NCBI GenBank assembly: GCA_028583605.1
Contig: CM053327.1
Span: 32,482,126-32,546,125 of the forward strand
Length of the DNA: 64,000 nucleotides
Source: Dastarcus helophoroides
Lineage: Eukaryota > Arthropoda > Insecta > Coleoptera > Bothrideridae
Reading direction: 5' to 3'
Shown: positions 1-12,429 of the stretch, piece after piece
Position numbering within the stretch: position 1 is the first letter of the stretch
Layout of the letters: each line of letters begins with the position of its first letter
Program-made: the position numbers and the translations under genes
The notes under the pieces: generated by a model
Databases searched by the model: none
The model's input: only the letters and a program-made list of their open reading frames with translations
Told to the model about the DNA's origin: nothing

Positions 1-3000
1 TGAGTTATATCATATCTATGTCTGCTTTTTTATGGTATTTTCTATGGTGGAGATTTGTGGAAGAATCTTTACATCCCAATCGTCCAAAACGTGATGTAAG
101 TCCAGAACTTGTGCTGCTACTACTTTAAATTTCTAGGAATTCAGTAAATCTCGTGAAAAATGCCATCAGCTACAGGCTTTAAAACCTCTACTCTCTTTGA
201 AATTTTGAGTTGAAACTATCAACATTTCGAAAAAACTCTGCTTCTCAAAAAAGTCAAGTTGTAAGCTAAAAACCCAAGAAATAGCCTATACTTTGCAATT
301 TAAACTAAATATTTTAGGACAAAAATCAAACTTTTGTGATTAGTCTTGAAATTTAGAGAAAAATAAGAACGAAATTTTTACTTCCAACATTAAAATTTGT
401 AGGAAGAAAAATATTTTCCAAATTACGTAAAAATTTGAAGGGCAAGTTAAACTTTTAGGGAAAAAGGAAAACTGTTGAATCAAACTGGCAAGTTCAAAAA
501 ATAAGTGAAATGTCCAGAGAAAGGCAATCACATTTACAAAAAATTAACTACATCATTCTTGAAATAATCAACTTAATTTCATTATGGTCCTGAGACAGTT
601 TAAGTCCAAAGAAGATTTCACCCCTTTGGGGTGAAGTGCTTTGGACTTAACCACAAGCCACAGTGTTTAGTTCAGTGCTTTACTGAGACAATTACTTGTC
701 GGGTATTATTTTTTGTTCCTCAAAAATTTTTGCGATCTCTGGACCTTATTTTTCTAATCACCAAATATTATTTTACAATCAGCTATCAGATTTTTACTGC
801 CGATCGATTTCCCGGAATACTTTTGAAAATACCGGAGAAAAAATACATATTCTTGGAAAACGGTCTTTCTCATCTATCAACCCTAGGTTTTGGTGGAACA
901 GACTGGTCTCCTTGGTTATCTTCAAAAATTTAAATACAAATCTTGTCCCCTTAAACCAAGAAAGATTAAAAAACATAACAAAGGTTGCTCTAACGCGTTT
1001 TGACAGCCAAGCTATCATCTTCAGAGAGATACTTCTCTCCAGGCCCGTAACCAGGGGGGGCTGCGATCCTTCTGCTAAAACTACCTAGTCTTTAGTTTCC
1101 ATTTAGGTTAGAGCTAAGAAGCCGCGGTCCACTACTACTTTACTATTAATATTATTATTGTATACAAGTATACTAAAATTTAAAAAAAAATACACCAAAA
1201 CCATTTTTAGAGTCTAACTCTTCTAACTTTCTGACAAAGTAATTTAACAACAAAGTTGCCTATTTATCCTAATTTAATTTCTAAATAAAAACAGATGTGG
1301 GGGTAAGGTGATAAAATTACTCGAAAGATATTCCTTTTCTAAAATTTATCTTTGAACTGTCTTCTATAACTTGCACTCGTGTATGAAAAATGCCTATAGA
1401 AAGTGCTCTATTTAAAGACATAGTTTGAAGTCAGCTAGAGAAAAATCTTTTTTTTAATTTTTTCCAAATTTCGATTCAATTCATAATTTTAACTTTTTTT
1501 TTTGCACCCGAACATTTAGAATTTGGATATTCTTTCTAAATTCTGAAAAATTGGATGTTTTTTTAAGTTCAAGTTTCCTCTTAGCGTCCAACTCTTTTTC
1601 TAACTGGCAACAACTTCAATTTCTACGTTTGTTATTTTGGGCAATTTTGGGAATTATTGTTGCTATCTGAATTTGTAATGTCAAAATGCATTTGATTCTT
1701 TCGAATTTCGAAAAAGAGTTTTTGCTATAAAGTTATTTATCGTTTTTTTGTAAGTTCTACCTTTCATCTCAAAATTTTGACTTTTATTGGAAATTTTCAA
1801 TTTGAATTAGATTTTTTGCTGACTGCGAAGTATGTTAATACTTTTACTTTTTTTTCTCAAAATTCAAAGTTTAAAATCTTGGTATTTACTTCAAACCCAC
1901 ACATATTTTTTTTAAACTTCGATTCTTTCTAGGAACCTGAGAATTTCGCCAAAATTTTTGTGAAAAAAAAATGTCAGATATCGAAATTCTGAACTTAATC
2001 TTGAGTTTTTTAAATTTGAAATTTTATTTCGAAATGTCTAGAAAACTCTACATTTAGAGTGGATAAACTCGTTCCAGAAAAAGTTTAATTACGACCGTGT
2101 TTATACTTAAAAATAACCAAAATTCATTATTAAACATTTCTGAAAATATTAACTTTTTTAAAAATGTTGAATTTCCGAACAAAATTAGGATATGTTAATT
2201 CTTAATGTGACCTGTTCGAACTCAAAATTTTTAGTTTTTTAAATTCAAAATTTTAGAAATAAATTGACATTTAGAATTACTCTCTAAATCCGAAGAAAAA
2301 AGAAGCCATAATTTTTGAAAAATAAAGGTTAGAAATCAAAATTTTCTAAAAAATCTCTTATTTCCAAAAGATAAAATCTATTACCAAAAATTAATAACAC
2401 TCAACATTTTGTCTTGAAAAAGAATTCAAAAAATAAACTTTGATATTTCTTGAAACTTCTAATGTTTTCTCAAAATGGCCAGGGGATTTTTTATAAATTA
2501 AATGTCTAGAAAGAAAGTCAAAATATTTTGAAGAAGTCTGAATTTTGAACCAGTGCTAATGTAAAAATTTTAAAAAATAAACTTAGGTTATTAAGCTCTT
2601 TTTTTTTCAAAATTTCGACTTTAATCTTGACATTTTTAAACTCGTCGTAAAAGTAAACATTTTATAAATCAAGTTTTTCTAAAAATATGAATTTAAAGTT
2701 GAAATGTCGTGAATAAAAGTAAAATAAATTCTTAATTAAAGTGGAAATTTGATAACTAAGATAGAAATTTTAATATTTTTTTGAAAGGTTTCACTTGGAA
2801 TTCGAATTTTGGAGAAAAAAGTCGAATTTGCATCGAAATCGTAATCGAAATATAAACAACTCAACTTCATAACAAAAAATTTCGAAATTTTTTATTGTAA
2901 ATTTAAAACTTTTTAAAAAAATTAAAAATTTCGAATTAAGCTGATGGGTTAAAGTTATTAAAAAAAATCCTGAATGATCCAACTCAAAAATGCTCAAGTT

Positions 3001-5193
3001 TTGTATAAAACTCGAAATTTATAAAAGAATCGACATGTTAAAAAAATTTTTTAAAGTTCAATCGCCATGTTAGAAAAATTATAGAAGAAATTCATAAAAA
3101 TAACTTATTAAAACTGTCTTCTCAAAATAGTGGCTTATAAGATATTTTCATTTTTTATTAAAGGGCCTAACATTCAAAATTTTATCCAAAATCCAAATTT
3201 AAAATTTACATTTTTAAATTCCAAAACTGTAAAACTATTATCACAAAATCCAAGTTTTATTTTCAAAATTTGGTGTTAAATCTCGAAAAATTTCTTGGAT
3301 TAATTGGATTAATTTCCAGTTCTTCTCAAAATTTAATTTTATTTTCAAAATAGGGAGTTAAGCTTGAAAAACTTGCAAATTCAACATTATTTTAGTAAAA
3401 TTCAAAACGTAAGATTGAAATTTCGAATAAAAAAAAAGAAATTTCAAGAAAAGTTTAAATTTTTTTAGAAACGAAACGTCAGATTTAAATGTCAAAATTT
3501 TGGAAAAAATTCGAATGAGTTTAAGGTTAAAATTTTAAAATTTAGGGCGAAAATTATTCGAGAATGAACTCGAAATTTTAAGAACTTCTTCTTCTTGAAA
3601 AGGTTATACTCCTTCTGAATATCCTGGGTATAACCTAAAATCTATTATTTTTTTTAATTTCGACTGAGATATCAAAATGTTTTTTTTTTGTTAATTGTGA
3701 GTTTTGGCCTGTTAATGCCTTTTTTTAGAGTATTTTACCTTTTTGGTGCCTTCCTTAGCTTTTAGTTTTTGCCTAATTTAACATTTTGCTCACCTTTTTA
3801 CCTTGCTTAATTGTGCTTAAAATCCGGTCTCTAAAGATAAGAAATGGCGCCAAATTTGAAAAAAAAAGATCCTTGCCTATCAGTACCAAAAGAAAATGAT
3901 CCATTAAAAATGGTTTTTAAAAAAATCGCACATCTGGAAAATTTAGTTATATCTAGTGTAAAGCCAAAAATTTCGGGAGGGGGACTGCAGCCCCCTAGTC
4001 CCCTCCCCTGGTTACTCTTAAAATGATAGCTTGGCTAGCGAAACGCGTTAAAACAACCTTTGTTGAGTTTTTTAATCTTTCTTGGTTTCAGGGGACAAGA
4101 TTTGTATTTTAACCCTAGGTTTCGTGGAGTGGCCCTTTAACTTCTTCTCTAATTTCACATCAAAAATGTTATATTTAAATTATCAAGAAAAAATTTTTGA
4201 GCGAGCAAGTTAATTGAAATCTTTCGAAGACCCATTTTCCCTAATTAGTTCAGATAATGCACCCTGCGCTTTTGAATTATCATTTTAGGAACACAGAAAT
4301 CTGCCCTGGCGTCAGCTCATAATGTCCAAACCAGCGTGGGCATGCGGGATAGCTGTAATAGGAAGCCAGTGGGCTGATGCCACCTTAATGTTGGGCGTAA
4401 CAAAATACTTAAAACTCGTCTATGGTTTCTCCGTGGAATATGTAAGGCTCTAATACATGAAACGATTTTGTAATCAGTCGAAAATTTGCAGGAAGACGTT
4501 TTGCAATCTTTACCTCATATAGGTCACTTTTTGTCGGCAATAGTTTTTGGGACTTTGGTGGACCATCTGAGGGAAACTAATTTAGTGTCAACGACGACAG
4601 CTCGCAAGCTATTTGTTTATTTCTGTTAGTTTTTAACATGACTGTTAAATTATTTTTAACGTCGTACTTCCAGCTCATTTTCCACCAGCCGCATTTATGT
4701 TCGTTTTGGGTTACACAGGATGCGATCCCGCCGCTCCTGCCGCTTTATACACTGCTGCTTTGGCCATGACAGGTGCTACTCCAGCGGGAGTTTTCGCCAG
4801 TGCTGCGGATATAGCCCCTAATTTTGCCGGCAAGTCAATTAGGGATTAACCGTATGATGTTTCTAATTTGGAATTTTAGGCACTGTTTTTGGATTATGTC
4901 AGACTGTGGGAGCTGCTGGTTTATTAGCAGCGAATTATGTGGTATCGGAGGGTTTGCATGGATCAGTATGTTTTTTTTTTGGCCAGGGATGGTCCACTTC
5001 GTAAATATTGTTATAGTTTGCAGGTTGGTGGAGATTAGTGTTTGGAGCATCATCTGCTGTACTTTTGACAACAGCGGCTTTCTTTATGGCGATGGGAAGT
5101 GGATCCGTTCAGGAATGGAATGCGCCAGGAGATATAGAACCAGAGGTGGAGCCAGTAGAAGAACCTTCTAGATTAGAATCTGTTCTAGAATAA
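1..5193 (+). CDS. SLC17-family MFS anion/phosphate transporter, C-terminal half (6 exons)
   Basis: The exons I can support are 1-95, 4289-4441, 4492-4624, 4674-4829, 4880-4965 and 5017-5193, with the stop at 5191-5193. Phases agree at every junction and give about 265 residues. The first exon reads LWYFLWWRFVEESLHPNRP, the family's WfxW-xxxxxxPxxHPR segment. It is followed by LPWRQLIMSKPAWA, a TLVDHLR loop, a LGYTGCDPA helix, APNFAGTVFG and a C-terminal GWWRLVF...SGSVQEWN, matching the second six-helix half of sialin/VGLUT/Na-phosphate-type SLC17 transporters. It would sit in a membrane and move organic or inorganic anions; the substrate cannot be told. The intron at 4830-4879 has a GC donor (gcaagt). 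The intron at 96-4288 is 4.2 kb and transposon-filled. The usual linker before the PW motif is short, so a small exon may be missing. N-terminal exons are outside the window. Confidence 0.85.
881..4140. repeat. Foldback (palindromic) MITE, copy 1, split by a 3-kb insertion
   Basis: The left arm (about 881-1035) and right arm (about 4015-4140) are inverted copies of the same sequence. That sequence has GGTGGAAC, CTTGGTTATCTTCAAAAAT, GAAACCAAGAAAGATTAAA, GGTTGCTCTAACGCG and the AGCTATCATCTTCAGAGAG centre. The flanks share ccctaggtt in inverted form. The two arms are separated at the palindrome centre by a hAT-like insertion inside the big SLC17 intron. Confidence 0.75.
1036..4014. mobile_element. 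Possible non-autonomous hAT-like element inside the foldback MITE
   Basis: The left end reads CAGGCCCGTAACCAGGGG and the right end, reverse-complemented, AGTAACCAGGGGAGGGG followed by a shared GGGGGCTGC. The right terminus is eroded. The interior is about 2.9 kb of AT-rich, low-complexity sequence with no transposase reading frame. It interrupts the palindrome near its axis, so it inserted later than the MITE. Superfamily assignment rests only on the CAGG start. Confidence 0.4.
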
Positions 5194-5206
5194 ATAATTG
5201 ATACAA

Positions 5207-5212
5207 AATAAA
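5207..5212 (+). promoter_or_regulatory. Poly(A) signal of the SLC17-type gene
   Basis: AATAAA lies 14 bases after the transporter stop codon. A second AATAAA overlaps the stop codon itself. Either could direct 3' end formation; no transcript evidence is available. Confidence 0.5.
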
Positions 5213-5213
5213 A

Positions 5214-5935
5214 ATAGAATATTTATAAAAGTAACGTGTCTTAAATAATATAACATAATACTTCTCTACCAATTCTTTTCAGAACAAAAAATTCACAGAT
5301 TTCGCAATCCTTGCAACCAACGGAGACATTGGAAATGATAACACCAAATAGAAACATAATTAACACTTTATTTAACATACAAGGTTATACATGGTATTTA
5401 CAAATTTCAAAGACAACGGTTGGCAGTTGATTCGGAATGATAAATAAATACGAATTACGAAAAAAAAATAATAAAAAACATTTACTTTTCGAATTGCAGA
5501 CTTTCAAAGTTGTTATAAAAAATAATTTAATTTAATTTCATAACCTCTTTACCGATCGGGTTGAAATATGAAAACTTTATTTATTTAAATTATTAAGGCT
5601 AGAATCTTAGTGACGTCGACCCTTGTGTTATCCGACACCCCTTGAAATTCGCCACGGCAATTATCTTTGTATCTTCGAAGTAGTAAATAATAATATTTAC
5701 ATAAAATATGTATTGATTTACAACAATACGTATTACGTTTAGTTTTCATTTTTTTTATATCTGATTAAAATGTCGTTAATGCTGACTGTGTTGAAAGTAT
5801 TTGCAGATGTGTCTTACACCACATAAATTTTATGGCCCTTCACAGTTTGTTTGAACCCCCTGGTTGGATAAGTAGTACATTTCAGAAATTTGTCATTCCG
5901 ACAAGTGGTTCTTAGATATAAGTTTAAGAATCATT
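5214..5935. other. Intergenic AT-rich sequence, no supported gene
   Basis: After the transporter's poly(A) signal I see only AT-rich sequence. A minus-strand reading around 5583-5720 gives a short open tail followed by AATAAA-like motifs, but it has no recognisable domain or splice partner, so no gene is called. Confidence 0.5.
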
Positions 5936-6145
5936 TTATTGACACTGAATATGCCTTCTTTCCTTTTTGAAAGGCACCGTTACAATGAAGAGACCACAGG
6001 GTGCTCGTAAGTAGTAATTGTCTTGAAAGTCTTCTTGGGATAAAAGTGTTTTGTTTTCAGTTTCCTCTTGATCCCAAAATTTATTGCCCCGGTCATGTAA
6101 TTGTTCTTCCTGACAAGAATTTATGGTCTTTGAATTGCATGTCAT
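5936..6145 (-). pseudogene. BEL/Pao-type retrotransposon Pol fragment
   Basis: A 69-residue minus-strand reading contains KFWDQEETENKTLLSQEDFQ followed by NYYLRAPCGLFIVTVPFK. This matches the segment just before the reverse transcriptase of BEL/Pao polyproteins, where a FWE.E......LS.ED linker is followed by a G.Y.V.LPFK strand. Nothing of the RT, integrase or LTRs is recognisable on either side, so it is a short relic. The family call is by motif resemblance only. Confidence 0.5.
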
Positions 6146-6346
6146 ATTTTTGTTTCTTTGAATGGACCTTTAAATGACCAGCTGCATTCAAACCAATTTG
6201 GTTTCTTGAAAATGAAGTTATTTCTTTCTGATTTCAATGAAATTTCTAATTACTTTCAAAATAAACTTGTTTCAGTTAATAAATCTTATTTAGATTATTT
6301 CGCATTGAAATCGGGATCATCGAAAAAAACATTAGAGGGCAGTTGA

Positions 6347-8647
6347 ATGGCAAATGTATCAATCTTAAAAATTGAGGTTGGTTCTGTGATTTTGTTTATC
6401 ATATTCCAGATCCTACGTGAATTCGTTTAGATGTGATTTGATTCATATGTTACATTAATTCAAACTCTTTAAAGAAAATTACAATTTTTTTACTAATGCT
6501 GAAGTAATGATGTTCGCTTTGACACCTTGGATTTAACAATGCTGGACATTGTTTAAAGTTACTGCACCTATTTCTAATTAAAACTAGAGCTGTACTGGTT
6601 GTACTGATTGCCATTTTCGCTTTGCATGATCATTTAATTTATGGGAATAATAAATAAAAGTAATTCCCTTTTTTTCCGAAAGCTCTAAAACCTTTATTAC
6701 AGTTAATTAGTTGTCTTAGACCGGGTTGTGTGGTTTTTCTAAATTAAAAAAAGTTTAGGACGGTTGTGACCTGTTCTTTTATTTTAAAGCGGTCTTGCAG
6801 CAACTCTATTGCATAATTAATTAATAATAATAATTAGCTGATAATGACAATGATTCAATAACGTCACTTGAATCTCCTTCCACAGAATCGCAAAGATAAT
6901 GAAATTTCTTAATATCAAAAATAAGCTTGTCGTAATGAACTAACCACTTAAATGAATCTAAAAACAAAAAGGGAAGCGATGAGGGCTTTAAATTAGCAAC
7001 AGATATGGTATATAATTATTTCGAGCCGTTTAATAATGACAGAGTGAGTCTGAATGAATTAGTAAATTTCAATTCATGACAGTTAAAATTTTATCGGATG
7101 TTCAAATGAAAGTCATCAAGTGTGCTGTAAGTTTTTTAGAAGAGAACGTACCGAACCCGGCATTCGATTACTTATTGACTATTTTGGTTGATCCGTCAAG
7201 GGTCATTTTGACGTCTTATTTATCCAGAGAGGTTAACATTTTCTAACCTAAAAAAATCGTCTAGAAATTATGCGCTTATGCTTTCAAAATAATTATAAAC
7301 ACAAATTTTGGGCTTATCCGAAATTTAATAATTTCTTCCACAATTTCCAATTTTTTAAATTTTTACATTAAACTTGCAATTCTTGTGTTTTTTTTCTTAA
7401 AACCTCGGATTTCAAACGGATTCAAAATTTGAACATCAGTCTTGCGAGTCTAACCCAAGATATTTCATTATAAAAATAAATATAGAGTATTTTCTTGAAA
7501 TTATGACTTTTTCACAAAATTTCTCAACCTTTCAAAATGTCATTTATTTTTCTTAAACTGTCAATAAATATTTACGTTTTGTTTAACATTTTCATGTTAA
7601 ATAATAAATTCTAAATATTTCCAAAGATTTTGATTTATTTTCGAAATTGTGACCTCAGTCTAAAAAATTCTTAAAATAATAAATATATAAACTCGAAAAC
7701 TCAAGATTTTTTATCAAAATTTTGTAATGTCAACTTTTTTTCGAAATTTAAGATCCCCTTTTTTATTAAATCATGAGTGGTGGGTTTCCTCAAATTTTAA
7801 AATCCCAAAATTCAAACTTTACTTTCTACTCTTATTTCCAACACCAATAAAGGTTTCAGCCAGTGTTAAAGCTTTAATTTTTTATTTTTAAGGTTTTAAA
7901 TTTCATCTAGACTCTTTTTTTAAGAACACAAGTCATTTATTTAAAATCTTGCTTTTAAATGAAATATTTTAATTTTTTTCAAATGATTGTGATTTAGTTG
8001 AAAAATTTTATCTTTAACCTCAAAATGTTGACATATGTTTTTAAATTTTAGAACATTATGAATTTTTTGAAATCCTGGAATATTTTCCTAAAATTGTCCA
8101 TTTTTTTACTGTTTTTCTCGCAACGTTTCTGAATTCAAAATTTTGGCCTTATTTAGCTATTTTTTTTTATTTTCGACCTTAATATTGAAGTATTCGACTT
8201 GAGATTTCGAGTGAAAACTTGAATATTCAAATATTTTTCTTTCGACTTTTTTCTATTTGTAAGGTTATTTCTGCAATGTTTATCTTTTCTAAATTTACAG
8301 TTTCCATTAGCCAAGTTTCTTCTGAAAGATTATTTTTTAAATTGAAATATACTCGCATAACCAAATAGACTACGAAATAATTTAAATCAAAATAATATTA
8401 AGGCATCTATGCTCATGGCTCTTGAAAGAAATATTTTAATACAAAGCGAAAACAATGAAATATTAAAATATATTTAATCTACAAGCAACAATTTGTCAAC
8501 TTTATTGTAAAAGTAATTTACATTTATTTGAGCCCTAAAAATTATAAGTGCAGATATTTTACCACATTCGTTTACTGAGTACTTCAAGGTTTTCAAGACA
8601 GTACGTGAATTGGATTTAGGTTAAGAGTTTACAGCATAATAATGGAA
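6347..8647. other. AT-rich intergenic stretch without recognisable genes
   Basis: Long runs of degenerate A/T sequence, with the short motif family around AAATTTCGA appearing from about 7300. No open reading frame with domain content or plausible exon structure was found on either strand. Confidence 0.5.
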
Positions 8648-8863
8648 TTATAACCCCTCAATTAAGGGCCGCTGACTTGGGTAGCCCGTGTAAACTTCAG
8701 AAATTTTAAGTTTGAGCATCTTTACATGCTCACGATACCGCCTATTGTGTTCAGTTTTTGTTAGCGGTGTTTTCGTACTTAACTCACTAGATTCTCTATT
8801 TTCAATCTCTAGTAAACGTTTTTTGCGCGCTCGATATGTCTTACACTTTTCGCTATTTTTCAT
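8648..8863 (-). CDS. Short basic ORF of unknown origin, probably transposon-derived
   Basis: A 71-residue frame contains two similar basic segments, KCKTYRARKKRLLEIE and EHNRRYREHVKMLKLK, spaced by TKTPLTKT. Such repeated YR.RKK blocks with an intervening KTP linker recur in small ORFs attached to insect repetitive elements; that is my recollection of the pattern and no family is assigned. The upstream frame is closed by a stop, and 8930-9070 upstream is unusually GC-rich for this window (ctctcggcgtcgagag). Confidence 0.3.
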   Translation of the reverse strand: MKNSEKCKTYRARKKRLLEIENRESSELSTKTPLTKTEHNRRYREHVKMLKLKISEVYTGYPSQRPLIEGL

Positions 8864-8929
8864 ACTCTTAGTATCCAGAGCTGATAGCGTTATCCAATGA
8901 AACGTCTCTGGATTAAACGAATATGGTGC

Positions 8930-9435
8930 TCTGCGGTGAACTGTAAATAGTCTCTGACTGGAAACTTAACATTCTCCCGGCCTCTCGACGCCGAGAGCGC
9001 TCGACTGGCAATTCGAGTAGGTCCGACCGACCGACACCTTGTTCTCTCAAGCTTGAACGAAAACCCGAAACTTCACCCCATATCTCAACATAAACATTTC
9101 CAATGTTAAAATTGAAAAAGGAAGATCAGTAAAGAGGCTATCATCTACCGCTACCGCCCAAAAGCAATCAGACTCACACAGTTGGGGTCGAAACGCAGAT
9201 GGTCAGAAGACCATCAATGCTACAATGAGCGGACTATTTTTCTTTTACTACAGTATGTCCCACTTAAGAATAAACGTTTCCTTCTAGGTCACTTCACAGA
9301 AAAAAAGCATCGTTTTACAAAAGTTGCTTCTATCTTTTGGGCATCCCTGTAATATTTTTTCAACTATATAGCAACAACGATCTACATCGCGAGTGGTGGA
9401 ATTACTATTATCAATGAGCTACAAAGTAACTGTTG
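8930..9435. other. Unannotated interval upstream of LINE copy A
   Basis: Contains a GC-richer patch at about 8970-9040 with a small inverted repeat (ctctcgacgccgagagcgct). It could be the 5' region of the element carrying the basic ORF. No gene is supported. Confidence 0.35.
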
Positions 9436-12310
9436 ATTTCAATGGTCACCACACATGAGCTGTTAAGAAATGTCGGGACTTGCCTATCTTGTCTAATTGA
9501 AGTGTCATTTCTTCCCATCCATCAATACAGTCCATTTGCTTTGCCCTAACTACGATTTGCACACAACATTTCGACTCAAAAGGGGAATTTGTGCTTTCAC
9601 GTAAAGGGACCTGTCCCGTCAGCGAGAAGAAGCACTGGAATCTGCCGATCATGATGTGATTTGGCTGAACATCTGCTCCAAAAACGAAGTAATACTCATT
9701 TGTTCACTTTATTTGTCTTCAATCGATCCCTCATACAGACAGCTCTTCTCTTATCTCTCCGTAATCTTTGATCTCCTACAGACGAATTATCCAAAAGCTG
9801 AGGTGGTCTTTCTCGGTGACTTCAACGTACACAACATCCCCTGGTTAACGTTTTCTTCCAGAACTGATGACGCGGGAAGGGAGGCAGAGGCTTTCGCCAT
9901 CACTTGCGGACTATCGCAATTAGTTGAGGAACCCACAAGAATTCCTCATGTACATACCCATCAACCTAATCTGCTCGACCTTTTCCTTACAAATTCACCA
10001 AATTCCTATAAAATCTCTGTGACATCACCGCTTGGAAATTCGGATCACAAGCTTGTAGTAGCTCTCGCTCGCTTCATATACCACCTCCTTTCCGGACGCA
10101 GGCCCGTAGGGTTTGGCACTTTAACTCTGCAAACTGGGAAGAATTGAAAGACTTCTTTGCATCCTTCCCAGGGCAGGAAGTCTGCTTCAATTCAGACAAC
10201 CCTTCCTTAGTCGCCGAATCCATCACGGAAACTATCCTGATTGGTATGGAATGCTCAATTACCCACTCCCAAAAGAAGTCTGCCTCCAGTAAACCTTGGT
10301 TGAGTAAAAAATGTCCTCGGACTGTCTCCTGCAAAAATCGCGCATATCGTCGTTGGCGAAATAATCCCTCAGTCGAGACTCTAAACATAGTTGGAGATGC
10401 ACGAAATTCTTGTAAACAGCTTATTGATGAGGTAAAAGGTGATTTCAATCGTAAAATGCGCCAGAGGCTTATCAACTGTCCGTACGGTTCCAGGTCCTTT
10501 TGGGGATTTGCAAAGTCGATTGGAAAGAATTTTACATCTTCAAATTTTCCACCTTTACTTGATGAAAATAGCAATATTGCTACTACCTCCAAGGAAAAGG
10601 CTAAAATGTTAGCCTTAATGTTTGCTGACAGTTCCAATCTTGATTCTCGAAACGCAGAACCTATTATTCTTCCTAAGGTTGGCACTTCGATGCCTGAAGT
10701 TGTTTTTAGACAACGCACAATCAGGAAGATTCTCTTTTGAGCTGGCGACACATCGAAAGCTTCTGGCCTTGATGGTATTCCCGCTATTGTTCTTAAGAAG
10801 TGCGCCCCAGAGTTGACTCCTGTCCTAAGCAAATTGTTCACACTCTCTTCAACAAGGGTGCATTCCCTAACTTCTGGAAGTCTGCTAGAGTGCAACATGT
10901 CCCTAAAAAGGAAAAAAGCAATCTGGCTAACAACTATCGCCCTATATCTTTGTTACCCGTTATAACTAAAGTGATGGAAAAGGTTATCAACATCTAGATT
11001 CTCAAATATCTTGAGGAAAATAGAATCATCTCCGACAGACAATACGGTTTTAGGCAACAACGTTCCACTGGCGATCTACTGGCATATGTTACTCAGGTCT
11101 GTAACTCAGCTATGGAAAAACATGGTGAGGCTAGGATTGTGGCATTGGATATCCCAAAGGCTTTCGACAGAGTCTAGCACTAATCTCCTCTCGCCAAATT
11201 AACATCTTATGGTCTTCCTCCTGCACTCTGTCATTTGATATCCAATTTTCTCGCTGACAGATCTCTTCAGGTCGTCGTTGATGGCATCTCATCCGAGACA
11301 TTTGCGATTATTGCAGAGGCGCCTCAGGGGTCTGTTCTGTCTCCTACTCTATTTTTGTTACACATAAACGGTCTCTTAGCTTCAACTTCCAATTCTATAT
11401 ACAGCTGCGCATATGATAGTAACCTTGTGTCATCTTTTTTCTCCGACAAACCATTATCTATTGCTGCTTCAGATTGACTAAGGGAACAGCAGATACAGAC
11501 GATTAATCGGGATCTGGAGATTCTTCTGGAATGGGGTAAGAACAATTTGGTCGACTTCAACGTTTCAAAAACTCAGGCCGCGGTTTTCTCTAAGAAAACA
11601 TCAATGGATAATGCAAAAAACATACTAATGGGCAGTAAAATCCTTCCGATGGGATTTAATCTATCTATCCTAGGAGTGAATGCGAGCACTAACTTATCTT
11701 GGGACGATCATGTGCGCGCCATTGCCAAATCCGCCTCTCAGAAGCTAGGCTTTGTTTTTAGAACTAAAAAGTACTTCACATCTCATCAGCTATTAACACT
11801 ATACAAAGCTAAAGTTAGGCCAACACTAGCCAATACTGTTCTCGTGTTTAGAGTTCAGCCCCAAAACACACTTTAGCTCTCTTGGATTCAATTCAAGGAA
11901 GAGCGATTCGCCTAATTGATGACGAGAGTCTGGCCGATTCTCTCGAAACACAGGCGAATGGTTGGTCACTTGTCTCTTTTCTACAAGTCATGGAAGATGC
12001 TCGCAGGAACTAATAGGATTGATCCCCCAAAGGGCAAGATTCTTGAGGCGTACTAGACAGTCGGAGACAGCAAATTCCTGTGCGGTCCAGCTTGACACAG
12101 TGAGGACTTCTGTCTACGGAGACTCTTTTCTCTATAGAACTTCCAAGTTATGGAACTTATTACCGAAAGGAATTTTCCCCAAAAATTACAACTTATACTT
12201 GTTTAAGAAGGCGGTTCATCGCCATCTATTCTTGTTTCGGCATCCTACTCGGAGTGCTTTGAAAGCATAATGGGGTTACCCTTTGTGAGTGGATTAAATT
12301 TAAAAAAAAT
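9436..12310 (+). pseudogene. LINE copy A (CR1/Jockey-type): endonuclease + reverse transcriptase, decayed
   Basis: This is the longest copy of the family. Endonuclease residues are visible from about 9540 (LHTTF..KRGICAF), then VVFLGDFNVHNIPWL at 9810-9850, LLDLFLTN and the terminal GNSDHKL at 10036. The RT follows: NNYRPISLLPVI (about 10929), a DI.KAFDRV region, APQGSVLSPTLFL (about 11313) and SCAYDSNLV where active copies carry YADDS. The C-terminal WNLLPKGIFP...FKKAVHRHL ends at 12270, followed by a TTAAATTT(A)n tail. Several in-frame stops and frameshifts break it, so it is dead. It lies downstream (3') of the lipase gene's last exon. Confidence 0.85.
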
Positions 12311-12429
12311 TCTTAATGCGTTATATGTAATTATTATAAAAAAACATTTGAAGAGAATGACAGAAGGAGAAACTTTTTTGGAATATAGTTTATTTGTTAT
12401 ATTTATTATTACACTGAAAATATTTTTAT

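Noticed and set aside
10074..10898. A 274-codon minus-strand frame
   Set aside because: It is antisense to the endonuclease/RT coding strand of LINE copy A and has no domain of its own.
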